Shown one piece after another: positions 42,010 to 51,330 of a stretch of DNA of 64,000 nucleotides. The stretch is from an uncultured Aliiroseovarius sp. (GTDB lineage Bacteria; Pseudomonadota; Alphaproteobacteria; Rhodobacterales; Rhodobacteraceae): the NCBI RefSeq assembly GCF_947492455.1, contig NZ_CANLNB010000003.1:591484-655483 (forward strand), read 5' to 3'. Position 1 is the stretch's first letter; the number at the start of each line of letters is the position of its first letter. Both the position numbers and the translations under genes were made by a program. Below the pieces are notes generated by a model. The model did not search any database, was not told the origin of the DNA, and saw nothing but the letters and a program-made list of their open reading frames with translations.

Positions 42010-43098
42010 ATGGCACTTATCGACATCATGACCCCTCGGGTGAACGCAAACGAAGACGAGGTTCTGGTGGCAGAACTGCATGTCGCGGTGGGCGATCAGG
42101 TTGACGTAGGCGATCTTCTGATCTCGGCGGAAACGACGAAGGCCTCGGTTGATATCGAGGCAACACACGCGGGCACGGTGTCCAAGATCAACGGCAAGAA
42201 AGGCCGGATGATCGCCAGTGGCAGCGTGATCGTGGTCATTGATACGGGCGGCGACAGTGCCGCAGCGGGCGACGATGCAAGCGGGGCTGATGGTGGCAGC
42301 GCCGAGGTGAAAGTGACCACCAAAGCCCGGCTGCGGGCCGAAGAGCTCGGGGTCGATCTGGACACGGTCGCCCCCAAAGCCGGGCGCATCGGCGTGGCCG
42401 AGGTCGAGGCCGCTGCGGGCAAGGGCCCGGATGGTGGACCTCAGGTCACTGCCATGCAAGCCGTTCTGGTCGGAGGCGGCGGGCACGGTGCCACGATTGG
42501 CGAGATTGCGGTTGCCTGCGGCTGGGATCTGATCGGTGCGGTGGACGGCAAACTTCCGAAAGGGACGCACGTCATCTCGGGGGTCGAGGTGATCGACACA
42601 GATGATGCGCTGCAGTCGCTTTATGACAGCGGTGTGCGGGTCGCGTTTGTCGGGATCGGCGGGGCGACCTCGTCCGAGACGCGACAGGCCGTGTTTGAGA
42701 AATTGCAAGCAATTGGTTTCATTTTGCCACCATTGGTGCATCCGACTGCCCATTTCGGCGCGGATGTGAAACTGGGGGCAGCAAGCTATGTGCTGCCCAA
42801 CGCGATGGTCGGACCGCGTTGCCGGATCGGGGCGAATGTGATCGTGAACTCATCGAGCACCGTCGCGCATGATTGCGTTGTGGGTGACCATGCGCATCTG
42901 ACCCCTGCGGCCATTTTGGCGGGGAACGTCCGGATTGGGGCGAGCAGCGTCATAGGCATGGGCGCGTCCGTTCTGTTCGGTGTCGAGGTGGGGCGGGGCT
43001 GCCTGATCCACAACAACGTCTCGGTCCTGATGGATGTGCCGGACTTCACGGAACTGTCGCTGGAACACGCGCCGAAACACCGGGATTTGGATGCGTAG
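42010..43098 (+). CDS. E2-like fusion: lipoyl domain + subunit-binding domain + PglD/NeuD-type acyltransferase
   Basis: The 362-residue protein has three parts. Residues 1-78 are a lipoyl domain with the lipoylation Lys at K44 in SAETTKASVDIEA. Residues about 102-137 are a peripheral subunit-binding domain (TTKARLRAEELGVDLDTV). Instead of the usual E2 catalytic core with HxxxDG, residues 150-345 form a PglD/NeuD-like acyltransferase: a Rossmann part (AVLVGGGGHGATIGEIA) and a left-handed beta-helix of hexapeptide repeats with the catalytic-type His at H287 in STVAHDCVVGDHAHLTPAA. I infer that an acyl group made by E1 is passed from lipoyllysine to an amine, probably on a sugar nucleotide, without acyl-CoA. 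The final acceptor is unknown. Confidence 0.85.
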   Translation: MALIDIMTPRVNANEDEVLVAELHVAVGDQVDVGDLLISAETTKASVDIEATHAGTVSKINGKKGRMIASGSVIVVIDTGGDSAAAGDDASGADGGSAEVKVTTKARLRAEELGVDLDTVAPKAGRIGVAEVEAAAGKGPDGGPQVTAMQAVLVGGGGHGATIGEIAVACGWDLIGAVDGKLPKGTHVISGVEVIDTDDALQSLYDSGVRVAFVGIGGATSSETRQAVFEKLQAIGFILPPLVHPTAHFGADVKLGAASYVLPNAMVGPRCRIGANVIVNSSSTVAHDCVVGDHAHLTPAAILAGNVRIGASSVIGMGASVLFGVEVGRGCLIHNNVSVLMDVPDFTELSLEHAPKHRDLDA

Positions 43099-43205
43099 GT
43101 TCGGGGGATGTGATCCCGTTTTGCGAGGTTTCGTGTAGTCTTCAAGCGGCCATGGTGTTCGCGCGGCAATTCCCGGATTAGGTGAGAAGCAGGTCGTTCC
43201 TTAAC

Positions 43206-44192
43206 TCACCCTCGGCTTCGGATTGCATTTGGCGTCGTGCCAAACCAGCGGTTGAAGGCGCGGAAAAACGCACTGGGTTCGGCATAGCCCACCTGACGGG
43301 CGATCTCGGTCACGGGTAGGTCGGTCTTTTTCAGAAGCGAGATCGCCAGATTGCGGCGACGCTCTTCTTTAATCTCTCCAAAGCTCTGGCCTTCCTCCTT
43401 CAGCCGCCGATGCAGCGTTGACGTCGATATGCCAAGCTTCGCGGCCATCGCGTCCACGCTGTCCCAGGCGTCTATTGTGCCCGCTGACAGTTCTTTGATG
43501 ATCTGCGCCTTGATACCGTCCCCGTGGCGATAGCCAGTCAGGAAGGCGGTCGGCGCGGACTTCAAAAACCGCTTCAATGCGCGGTCAGATCGGTTGATCG
43601 GCTTGCGCAAGTATTTCCGTTCAATCACCATCTGAGCGCAATCCGCGTTGAACTGGACGGGCACCCCGAAAAAGTCGCCGTAGTCGTTGGTCCATGCGGG
43701 TTCGGCACAGGGAAACTGGATGTGCCGAATGGGGATGCGCGAGCCGATCAGCCAGCAATTCAGCGAATGCAGAATGGTGAAATAGAGCCGGTACGAGAAG
43801 GCCGATTTGACCGGGCCATGTTCGGACAGCGAGACGATGGCCTGTCGGCCCTCGATGCTTAGCTTGCCCGCCGGATCCTCCAAAACGATCGTCAAGAAAC
43901 GCAGCGCGCGCGCCATCGCGACCTCAAGGGTAGGGGCGTGGCGGGTGGCATGACCCAGAATAGTAAAGCTGCCCGGGCGCATGGGGCGGGCGGCAAGGCC
44001 GAAGAACTCGTCCTGCATGCGAAAGGACAGCTCCAACCAGATCTTACCGAACTGAGCCGCTGTTAGCTGGCTTAGATCCTCGGGCGTGATGCCAAGGCTG
44101 CCCAGCAGGGCGTCCATATCTACCCCGGCGTTGCGCCCACAGTCGATCGCTTCGTTCACGAATGCGCGGGGGATGGTGCTGGTTTCCGGCAT
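43206..44192 (-). CDS. AraC-family transcriptional regulator (OruR/ArgR-like)
   Basis: The 328-residue protein has an N-terminal ligand domain of the AraC arabinose-binding-like type (PF12625; LGHATRHAPTLEVAMARALR) and a C-terminal AraC helix-turn-helix pair (AAKLGISTSTLHRRLKEEGQ and EIARQVGYAEPSAFFRAFNR, then WFGTTPNAIR). It is divergent from the acyl-CoA dehydrogenase gene, with 126 bp between the starts, so that gene is the likely target. It converges on the E1-E2-like operon with about 107 bp between. Confidence 0.88.
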   Translation of the reverse strand: MPETSTIPRAFVNEAIDCGRNAGVDMDALLGSLGITPEDLSQLTAAQFGKIWLELSFRMQDEFFGLAARPMRPGSFTILGHATRHAPTLEVAMARALRFLTIVLEDPAGKLSIEGRQAIVSLSEHGPVKSAFSYRLYFTILHSLNCWLIGSRIPIRHIQFPCAEPAWTNDYGDFFGVPVQFNADCAQMVIERKYLRKPINRSDRALKRFLKSAPTAFLTGYRHGDGIKAQIIKELSAGTIDAWDSVDAMAAKLGISTSTLHRRLKEEGQSFGEIKEERRRNLAISLLKKTDLPVTEIARQVGYAEPSAFFRAFNRWFGTTPNAIRSRG

Positions 44193-44318
44193 GGCATTTC
44201 CTGTCAGTTATGTGAAATATACTGGCATCGCTTACAACTTTCTTCAATTGTATAGTCCCGATCCAACCCGCCCGGATTCGCCGTGGGCCAAGACCAGTCG
44301 GCAGATAGGAGACATGAC

Positions 44319-45464
44319 ATGCTTGACGAAACCCAATCCGCCATTCGCGACATGGCTGCGCAGTTCGCTCAGGACCGCCTGTGGCCCGGCGCGGAAGAAC
44401 GTGATCGCACCGGCAACTTCCCCCGCGAACAGCTGACCGAAATGGGCGAGCTGGGCTTTCTGGGCATGCTGGTCCCGGAAGAATATGGCGGGATCGAACT
44501 GGACTCTGTGACCTATGCCAGCGTGGTCGAGGAAGTCGCCGCAGGTGACGGCGCTTGTTCCACTATTCTGTCGGTTCACAGCTCGGTCGGCTGCGGCCCG
44601 ATCGTGAAATACGGCACCGAAGAGCAGAAGCAGAAATACCTGCCGAAATTGGCAAGCGGTGAATGGATCGGTGGCTTCGCCCTGACCGAGCCGCAGGCCG
44701 GGTCGGACGCTTCGAAACTGCGCACCACTGCGGTTCTGGACGGCGATCACTATGTGCTGAACGGTGCGAAGCAATTCATTTCTTCGGGTAAGAACGGCAA
44801 GGTGATCATCGTGTTCGCCGTGACCGATAAGGATGCCGGATCGAAGGGCATCAGCGCCTTTATCGTCGAGACCGACACCCCCGGATACGAGGTCGTGCGG
44901 GTCGAAGAAAAGCTGGGTCTGCATTCGTCGGACACCTGCCAGCTGTCGTTTGAGGACATGCGCATTCCCAAGGAAAACCTGCTAGGCGCTGAAGGCGAAG
45001 GCTATAAAATCGCCCTAGCGAACCTTGAGGGCGGGCGCATCGGGATTGCCTCGCAAGCGGTTGGTATGGCGCGGAAATCGCTGGAGCTGGCCATCGAGTA
45101 TGCGCAGGAGCGCAAGGCGTTCGGCAAGGAAATCGCTCAGCACCAAGCGGTTGGGTTCCGTCTGGCGGATATGGCCACAAAGGTCGAAGCCGCACGTCAA
45201 CTGGTGCAGCATGCCGCCCGCCGTCGTGACGCTGGTTTGCCCGCGCTGCGTGAAGCCTCGATGGCGAAACTGTTCGCCACGGAAATGGCGGAAGAGGTCT
45301 GCTCGGCTGCGATCCAGACCTTTGGCGGCTATGGCTATCTGAGCGACTACCCGGTCGAACGGATTTACCGCGATGTCCGCGTGGCGCAGATCTATGAAGG
45401 CACCAGCGACATTCAGCGCCTTGTGATTGCGCGGGATCTGATCGCCAACCCCGGCCCGCGTTAA
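44319..45464 (+). CDS. Acyl-CoA dehydrogenase (short/branched-chain type)
   Basis: The 381-residue flavoenzyme shows the family signatures GGFALTEPQAGSDASKLRTT, QERKAFGKEIAQHQAVGFRL and the C-terminal catalytic Glu in QIYEGTSDIQRLVIAR, placed as in short-chain and isobutyryl/butyryl-CoA dehydrogenases. It introduces a 2,3-double bond in an acyl-CoA and passes electrons to ETF. The ATG at 44319 has AGGAG 7 bases upstream and is preferred over a GTG 12 codons earlier. A strong terminator follows, so it is monocistronic, divergent from the AraC gene. Confidence 0.92.
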   Translation: MLDETQSAIRDMAAQFAQDRLWPGAEERDRTGNFPREQLTEMGELGFLGMLVPEEYGGIELDSVTYASVVEEVAAGDGACSTILSVHSSVGCGPIVKYGTEEQKQKYLPKLASGEWIGGFALTEPQAGSDASKLRTTAVLDGDHYVLNGAKQFISSGKNGKVIIVFAVTDKDAGSKGISAFIVETDTPGYEVVRVEEKLGLHSSDTCQLSFEDMRIPKENLLGAEGEGYKIALANLEGGRIGIASQAVGMARKSLELAIEYAQERKAFGKEIAQHQAVGFRLADMATKVEAARQLVQHAARRRDAGLPALREASMAKLFATEMAEEVCSAAIQTFGGYGYLSDYPVERIYRDVRVAQIYEGTSDIQRLVIARDLIANPGPR

Positions 45465-45479
45465 TATCTTAGGGATAGT

Positions 45480-45505
45480 GGCGCCATGTCGAACGACATG
45501 GCGCC
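45480..45505. terminator. Bidirectional terminator between acyl-CoA dehydrogenase and deaminase genes
   Basis: GGCGCCATGTC (45480-45490) and GACATGGCGCC (45495-45505) form a perfect 11-bp stem with a GAAC loop, followed by TCGCTTT. It sits between two convergent genes and can act on both. Confidence 0.75.
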
Positions 45506-45510
45506 TCGCT

Positions 45511-46845
45511 TTACACCTGAAGCGCCAAGGCCAGTTGATTTTGGCGCTCGATCACTCTGGGAAGGTCGACTGTAGCCATCTGACCATCCCGCACGATCTG
45601 CCGCCCTTCGACGAACAGATGTTTGACCCGTGTGGGACCGGCAAGAAGCAGGGCGGCGGGATCCCAGCTGCCTGCACTTTCGATACCGGACACGTCCCAA
45701 ACCGCGATGTCCGCCCGTTTCCCAACGGCCAGCCGTCCGCAATCAGGACGCCCAAGAACATCCGCACCGCCGCGGGTGGCGATCTCAAGCGCTTCGCGCG
45801 CGGACATGGCGTCGGCTCCGTTGACGACCCGCTGCAACAGCATGGATTGCCGCGCTTCCAAGATCAGGTTCCCCGCATCATTACTGGCGGATCCATCGAC
45901 ACCCAGCCCCACCGGTACACCCGCATCGCGCATCTGACGCACCGGCGCGATCCCGCTGCCCAACCGGCAGTTCGAGCATGGGCAATGCGCGACACCGGTC
46001 TTGCTGCGGGCAAAGAGGTCGATTTCCTGCCCATCCAGTTTCACGCAATGGGCGTGCCAGACGTCGTCGCCGGTCCAGCCAAGATCCTCGGCATATTGAC
46101 CGGGGCGGCAGCCGAACTTTTCCAAAGAATAGGCAATGTCTTCGTCGTTTTCTGCCAGATGGGTATGCAGCATGACGCCCTTGTCCCGCGCCAGTAGGGC
46201 GGCGTCGCGCATCAGGTCTCGGCTGACAGAAAATGGCGAGCACGGCGCAAGACCCACACGCACCATCGCGCCCTCGCGATCATCGTGGAACGCATCGACC
46301 ACGCGGATCGAGTCCTCCAGAATGGCGGCCTCTTTCTCGACCAGACTGTCGGGGGGCAATCCCCCGTCGCTTTCCCCAATGCTCATCGATCCGCGCGTTG
46401 GGTGGAAGCGCAGCCCGACCTCTTGCGCGGCGGCAATCGTGTCGTCCAGCCGGGAACCGTTGGGGTAGAGATACAGGTGGTCCGAACTAAGCGTGCATCC
46501 GGACAGCGCCAGTTCAGCCAATCCCACTTGCGCCGATATGAACATCTCTTCCGGCCCAAAACGGGACCAGATCGGATAGAGCGTCTGAAGCCAGCCAAAC
46601 AGCAAAGCATCCTGTCCGCCCGGCACCGCGCGGGTCAGGGTTTGATAGAGGTGATGGTGCGTGTTCACCAGACCGGGCGTCACCACGCAGCCACGCGCGT
46701 CATGGATGTCGCCGTCGCTTGTTAGCCCGGTGCCGATTTCGGTGATAACACCATCGCGGACCCGGATATCCGCACCCTTCAGCTCGGTCCGAGTGTCATC
46801 CATCGTCAGGATGCTATCGGCATTTCGAAGTAGAATTTCGGTCAT
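45511..46845 (-). CDS. 8-oxoguanine deaminase-like amidohydrolase
   Basis: The 444-residue amidohydrolase of the TrzN/AtzB group has the metal motif VNTHHHLYQTLTRAVPGGQD, the later ligands in LHTHLAENDED and HAHCVKLDGQE, and Asp in GLGVDGSASNDAGNL. The segments SSDHLYLYPNGSRLDDTI and GWLQTLYPIWSRF are characteristic of bacterial 8-oxoguanine deaminases, which convert oxidised guanine to uric acid and ammonia. Related enzymes act on other aminated heterocycles, so the substrate is likely but not certain. No purine catabolism gene is adjacent. Confidence 0.82.
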   Translation of the reverse strand: MTEILLRNADSILTMDDTRTELKGADIRVRDGVITEIGTGLTSDGDIHDARGCVVTPGLVNTHHHLYQTLTRAVPGGQDALLFGWLQTLYPIWSRFGPEEMFISAQVGLAELALSGCTLSSDHLYLYPNGSRLDDTIAAAQEVGLRFHPTRGSMSIGESDGGLPPDSLVEKEAAILEDSIRVVDAFHDDREGAMVRVGLAPCSPFSVSRDLMRDAALLARDKGVMLHTHLAENDEDIAYSLEKFGCRPGQYAEDLGWTGDDVWHAHCVKLDGQEIDLFARSKTGVAHCPCSNCRLGSGIAPVRQMRDAGVPVGLGVDGSASNDAGNLILEARQSMLLQRVVNGADAMSAREALEIATRGGADVLGRPDCGRLAVGKRADIAVWDVSGIESAGSWDPAALLLAGPTRVKHLFVEGRQIVRDGQMATVDLPRVIERQNQLALALQV

Positions 46846-47208
46846 GTTTGCCCCTTTTGATCAGCCCGTCTCAGAAGGGATTGGTAGAGGCGATGGAAAA
46901 CGGGGCAAGAACCGCCTCTGCCATGACAATAAGCTGGAAAGCGCGGGCTGTGTCAAATCGCAATCCAGGCGCCTGCATTCAGGTAGTCGCTTCAAAACGC
47001 CGCGATGTGGGCGGCGCTGAACTTGCCCCGAAACACCATAAAATCGCCGCAAGGCTTGACAGCTTAGCCTTGCTGCCGCGATCTTAGGGGAAGAACATTT
47101 GATCGAAGCGGGGGCTTCAATTGACATAATACGTTTGTTTTACTTGCGTGATACGACCTGCATTTTCACGTCGTTTACCTGCGCATCAATAAGGGGTGCT
47201 ACTATCCT
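46846..47208. other. Intergenic stretch with one hairpin
   Basis: No gene seen in 363 bp. A perfect 8-bp inverted repeat, GCAAGGCT (47049-47056) and AGCCTTGC (47066-47073) with a 9-base loop, lies 136 bp before the sulfotransferase. A TTGACA occurs at 47121-47126 without a good -10 at the right distance. The GC content falls towards the sulfotransferase gene. Confidence 0.45.
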
Positions 47209-48048
47209 ATGCATTTCAAGGATATTGATTTCATCATAATTGGGGCCGCAAAATCGGCCACCACATGGCTGCAGCAGCAGTTGCAAGCGGATCCTGCCGT
47301 TTACATGCCGGACCCGGAACTTCACTATTTTTCAAGAGAGTATAGTCGCGGGCAGGATTGGTATTTTTCCCATTTCGATGACGCGCAGCGTGATCGGGTT
47401 GTCGGGGAAAAGTCCAACTCCTATCTCTACGAACCTGATGCAGCGACCCGGCTGCACCAAGATCTTCCTCACGTGAAGCTGATTGCGCAGTTGCGCAACC
47501 CGGTTGAGCGCGCTTATTCAAGTTATTGCATGCGGTATAGGCGTGGCGAAGTTGGGGCGGATATCGAAAACTATCTGGATCCGGCTTTGGGTGAGAACCT
47601 GAAATACATGATCTCGGGGAAGTTCGCGTCGCATTTGAACGCCTTTATTGATCTTTACGGTCGGGATCGGCTTCTCATTTTATTCTTCGAAGGTGTGGCA
47701 CAAGACCCAGAGAGACAGATGTCGCTGGTTCGATCCCACCTTCGCCTGCCACAACGCCCGCTTTCAGAATTGGATCGCGGAAAGGTGAAAGACAAGAAAG
47801 CCCCGACTGTATCACCCCGTTTGCGCAAAAGCCTGTCATGGCTGAAGCCGATTGTGCGCCCCTTGCGTGGGACGTCCGGGTTTGAGGCCGCGCGCGGGTT
47901 GATCACCAATGAGATCCAGTATCCGAAAATGACAGACGAGCTGCGCCATCGTCTGAACGATTACTACCATCCCTCTATCGAGGCGTTGGAACAGATGAGC
48001 GGTCAGTCGCTGGATCATTGGTATGGATCAGCGGATCGAGCCAGCTGA
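47209..48048 (+). CDS. Sulfotransferase-family protein (PAPS-dependent)
   Basis: The 279-residue protein has the 5'-phosphosulfate loop IIGAAKSATTWLQQQLQ at residues 10-26 and the 3'-phosphate motif RNPVERAYSSYCMRY at about residue 97. These define cytosolic/Golgi-type carbohydrate sulfotransferases that move sulfate from PAPS to a hydroxyl or amine. The following gene is a polysaccharide pyruvyl transferase, so a cell-surface glycan is the likely acceptor. GC is lower than in flanking genes, a hint of horizontal transfer. Confidence 0.85.
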   Translation: MHFKDIDFIIIGAAKSATTWLQQQLQADPAVYMPDPELHYFSREYSRGQDWYFSHFDDAQRDRVVGEKSNSYLYEPDAATRLHQDLPHVKLIAQLRNPVERAYSSYCMRYRRGEVGADIENYLDPALGENLKYMISGKFASHLNAFIDLYGRDRLLILFFEGVAQDPERQMSLVRSHLRLPQRPLSELDRGKVKDKKAPTVSPRLRKSLSWLKPIVRPLRGTSGFEAARGLITNEIQYPKMTDELRHRLNDYYHPSIEALEQMSGQSLDHWYGSADRAS

Positions 48049-48200
48049 TGGAACATGCGACGATGTGTAGAAGCTCATGTTGGGTCGATGGCTTTGGTGG
48101 ATTGCCCGTAGATCTGGGATGTTCAAACAGAAACGAATTTTGCGAGCGTTCGAAAAAGCAAGGAGGAAGAGTGGAGGCGTAACGCCTTTCGCTTAGTGAT

Positions 48201-49421
48201 ATGAAAAAGTTTATTATTACCGGTATTCAGATGCGGAACAAAGGCTCTCAGGCCATGTTCCTGACCTTATGCTACGGCTTGAAAGCTATTTACAAAGACT
48301 GCGAAGTCGTTGGTTTTTCGAACAAGTATGACGCGCCTGAGCAATATGCGTTCAAGTTGTTGCCCTATGATGATTACACGCGTCTGGTGTTTAAATACCA
48401 GTTGCACAAGGTGCCACTGCTAGAGCCGCTGCTTACGCGTTTTGCCGGGCAAAGACGCAAGACCGACAAATGGAACGGTAAGGTCGCCGAAATGGACAAG
48501 GCGCTGAGAGAAGCGGATGCCATTTTCGATGCAAGCGGCTACACGCTCGGCTCTGGCTGGCCCAAAGGTGGCGGAGAAATGTTGCTGCAGACGATAGGTC
48601 TTGCGAAACGGTACAACAAAAAAATCGTGCTGATGCCGCAAAGTTTTGGCCCTTGGGACTGGGATGATGGCGGCGATAACGAGGCCTTTCTGGAAAAAGT
48701 CAAAAGGGAACTGTCTTACGCCACCAAGATATATCCGCGTGAAAAAGAAGGCTATGCGTGCCTGAAGTCTCTGGGCCTCGACAATGTCGAGTTATCGACA
48801 GATATGGTTATCCGAGAGAAGTTATTCCCAACACCCGAAGAGATTTACGCCTCATATGATAAGGACGAGTCTGGCTACCCCGATGAAGGGTCAGTTGGAT
48901 TTATTATCAATGAAAACGTCTTCAGGATCGGTGATGCAGGCGCGGTTTTTGATCTTTATGCCAAGGCGCTGGACCGATTGGTCGATAAGGGCGAGAAAGT
49001 ATACATTCTGAACACGTCCACAGCGGACGATCACCTTGTTGAAAATGTTCTTAAGATTACGAAAAATCGGGACAAGGTCAGTATCATTACCAAAGAATAC
49101 GCCAGCCCCGAGCTGATCGGGATCATCGGGCGTTTTAAATACATTGTTGCATCGCGCTATCACTCGGTGGTGTTCGCGTACAGAAGCGGCGTTCCCGTTA
49201 TCATTCTAGGGTGGGCCAGCAAGTATACTGATCTTGCGGAACACTTTGGCCAGCAGGACTATGTCTTTGATATCAGAAATCCCGGTGTCGACCTGATGGT
49301 CGAGAAGATCGACAAGTTGAGTGAGGACCATGCGCGTGAATCTCGCCGTATCCTTGATCGTCTTGAGGCTCTTCAGGCCACGTCGGTGGTAAAGGATGCC
49401 CTTGACGCCTTGAAAGGTTGA
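48201..49421 (+). CDS. Polysaccharide pyruvyl transferase family protein
   Basis: The 406-residue protein belongs to the PS_pyruv_trans family (PF04230; CsaB/EpsO/WcaK-like). It starts FIITGIQMRNKGSQAMFLTL, then shows IFDASGYTLGSGWPKGGGEM, MPQSFGPWD and the C-terminal SRYHSVVFAYRSGVPVIILG. Such enzymes ketalise sugars with pyruvate from phosphoenolpyruvate in exopolysaccharides. AT content is clearly above that of the neighbouring genes. It lies 152 bp after the sulfotransferase gene and probably works on the same glycan. Confidence 0.85.
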   Translation: MKKFIITGIQMRNKGSQAMFLTLCYGLKAIYKDCEVVGFSNKYDAPEQYAFKLLPYDDYTRLVFKYQLHKVPLLEPLLTRFAGQRRKTDKWNGKVAEMDKALREADAIFDASGYTLGSGWPKGGGEMLLQTIGLAKRYNKKIVLMPQSFGPWDWDDGGDNEAFLEKVKRELSYATKIYPREKEGYACLKSLGLDNVELSTDMVIREKLFPTPEEIYASYDKDESGYPDEGSVGFIINENVFRIGDAGAVFDLYAKALDRLVDKGEKVYILNTSTADDHLVENVLKITKNRDKVSIITKEYASPELIGIIGRFKYIVASRYHSVVFAYRSGVPVIILGWASKYTDLAEHFGQQDYVFDIRNPGVDLMVEKIDKLSEDHARESRRILDRLEALQATSVVKDALDALKG

Positions 49422-49827
49422 GCGTCGCTCGCAGCTGCGCATATGGCTTTGCCATCTGCGGTGGGGCCTGATCGGAAAGATGTGTGGGGCGTGCTCACCA
49501 CCTCAGCGACGGATGTCCTTCGAGGCGTTGCTATTGCGGCGTGGATGATGCGTTCCCGAGCGGTGTTTTCGACGTGCTTTGGCGCCATGAGGGGTCGAAT
49601 GCAGGTCGATACAGTTTCCGAGAAGACGGCCACCGGCGAGTGGTGCCGGTGGCTGAACACCATTACTCCCCTCACTCATACGTTGAGACTTATCGGGAAC
49701 GTATTTGTCAAAAATTGGGCGCAATGTGGTTGACCTAACGTAAGCGTAAACTCCAATTGGAACCGCCATCGGCCTTGTGAACGCGGACCCACGCCGATGT
49801 TACGGCCCAGGTCGCCCTATCCGCGAA
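49422..49827. other. Intergenic stretch, possible gene remnants
   Basis: About 400 bp with open frames on both strands but no clear start, ribosome site or family motif. One plus-strand frame ending near 49738 (RHEGSNAGRYSFRE within it) has protein-like composition and may be the tail of a lost gene. I make no gene call. Confidence 0.4.
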
Positions 49828-51138
49828 CTAGCCATAGCGCCATTCAAAGTAGCGCTCTTTCAACGCTTCCCAGTAATACACTGTGTCTGCGGCCAAGGGT
49901 CCGAACACGGATCCATTCCATGTCAGCCCATAGGGATCCAGCACCGCGTGGCGCTGGCCGTCGTCGACAATCGCCTCGGCGATCAGGCGCCCGACAAGGG
50001 GTCCGACATTCACGCCGTGACCGCCAAGCCCAGTGGCCGCCCAGACCCCATCGTGCAGCTCGCGCAGATAGGGCATCCGGTGTCGCGCATAGCCCAGAAG
50101 GCCGCTCCACGTCGCGTCGATTTTGACATCTGCGAGCTGCGGAAAGACCGAGGTGAAGGCGCGGCGCATCTGCTGTTCCAGATTTGCAGGCTCCAGCGCC
50201 ATTCCCGTCATGCCACCACCCCACAAAAGCCGTCCGTCCGGCGTGATACGGAAATAGTCGCAGGCCATCCGCGTGTCGACAATGGCCGCGCTGGTGGGGA
50301 TCAGCGCATGCGCCAGATCGCCAAGGGGCTCGGTAACGGTCACGAAGGTGCCGATAGGCAAAAGGTTGCGCTGCAAACGCTTGGAAAACCCGTCCACCAT
50401 CCCGCCTTGGCACAGGATGACGGTTTCACACTGCACCGATCCCGCTTGCGTCGTCACCAGATGCCCCGCCCCCTGACGCGCCATCGACACCGCACGGGTG
50501 TTTTCAAAGATGCGCCCACCAAGGCGCTGCGTTTCCCGGGCAAGGCCAAGGCAATAGTTCAGCGAATGGGCATGAAAGCCCTGCGGGTCATAGACGCCAT
50601 CAAAATAGCGATCCGTGCGTACCATTTCGCGCAGTTTCTCGGTCGGGACATACTCCACCGGATAGCTATAGGCATCGGTCTTGTGTCGGGCCGCATCCTG
50701 CATCCCCTGCGCGTCGCGATAGCGCGATACTGACAGGGCTCCGGGCCGTATTTCCACACCGGGCAAGGCGAGTGTCTGGGTGTACTCTCGGAAGATCTCG
50801 ACCCCTTCACGGGATAGGTCAAAGATTTGCCTCGCGGTGTCCAAGCCGCGTTTCTTTTCAATGGCAGAGCCACTGGCGGCAAAACCCGGGGTGACGACGC
50901 CTCCGTTGCGGCCACTGGCGCCCCACGCGATCTGATCGGCCTCCAGCAGCACCACCGACTTCCCCGCCTTGGTCAGTTCATAGGCCGCGCTGACGCCCGC
51001 GATGCCGCCACCGACGATGCAGATATCGGCCTCGATCCGGTCGGACAGGGGGGCGGCGTTCAGCGGCGGCTCCATCGTGCGCGTATAGTAGGTGTCGCGG
51101 TAAGAGGGGCCGAAGCCGTCCGTCCGGGTCTGTGTCAT
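49828..51138 (-). CDS. FAD-dependent amine oxidoreductase (DadA/PuuB-like)
   Basis: The product of about 436 residues is a DAO-family flavoprotein with the dinucleotide motif ADICIVGGGIAGVSAAYELT near residue 38, then GASGRNGGVVTPGF, and the C-terminal VWAATGLGGHGVNVGPLVGR. The GASGRNGG sequence is shared by gamma-glutamylputrescine oxidase (PuuB/OrdL) and related enzymes oxidising secondary or N-substituted amines. Two starts are possible, 51159 and 51138; I prefer the second (MTQTRTDGFGP), since TxxxxGPSYxxTYY is the common family beginning. It is divergent from selD and stands alone. Confidence 0.85.
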   Translation of the reverse strand: MTQTRTDGFGPSYRDTYYTRTMEPPLNAAPLSDRIEADICIVGGGIAGVSAAYELTKAGKSVVLLEADQIAWGASGRNGGVVTPGFAASGSAIEKKRGLDTARQIFDLSREGVEIFREYTQTLALPGVEIRPGALSVSRYRDAQGMQDAARHKTDAYSYPVEYVPTEKLREMVRTDRYFDGVYDPQGFHAHSLNYCLGLARETQRLGGRIFENTRAVSMARQGAGHLVTTQAGSVQCETVILCQGGMVDGFSKRLQRNLLPIGTFVTVTEPLGDLAHALIPTSAAIVDTRMACDYFRITPDGRLLWGGGMTGMALEPANLEQQMRRAFTSVFPQLADVKIDATWSGLLGYARHRMPYLRELHDGVWAATGLGGHGVNVGPLVGRLIAEAIVDDGQRHAVLDPYGLTWNGSVFGPLAADTVYYWEALKERYFEWRYG

Positions 51139-51330
51139 TGAGGCGTCCTGTTGATCCATGTGCCACGCCGAGCCACCTTGCGTCGGAGGCGCAGGCCGCT
51201 CAAGCTTAAAAACGACACGGCGAGAATTTCGACACGGCCAATCTGTCGCGCTCTTGTGAAGGTCCGGACAGTGGCCATTTTGCGCGGGCTCAGGTATCGC
51301 CTTAGGTATCCGTTATTAAGGTGATCTGTG

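Noticed and set aside
41236..42753. Open frame on the minus strand opposite E1 beta and the E2-like gene
   Set aside because: Antisense artefact across two coupled genes with clear motifs on the plus strand.
47121..47150. TTGACA as promoter of the sulfotransferase gene
   Set aside because: No acceptable -10 box at 16-18 bases spacing.
49443..49733. Small gene after the polysaccharide pyruvyl transferase
   Set aside because: No ribosome site or motif, and competing open frames on both strands; possibly a remnant, not a supportable gene.
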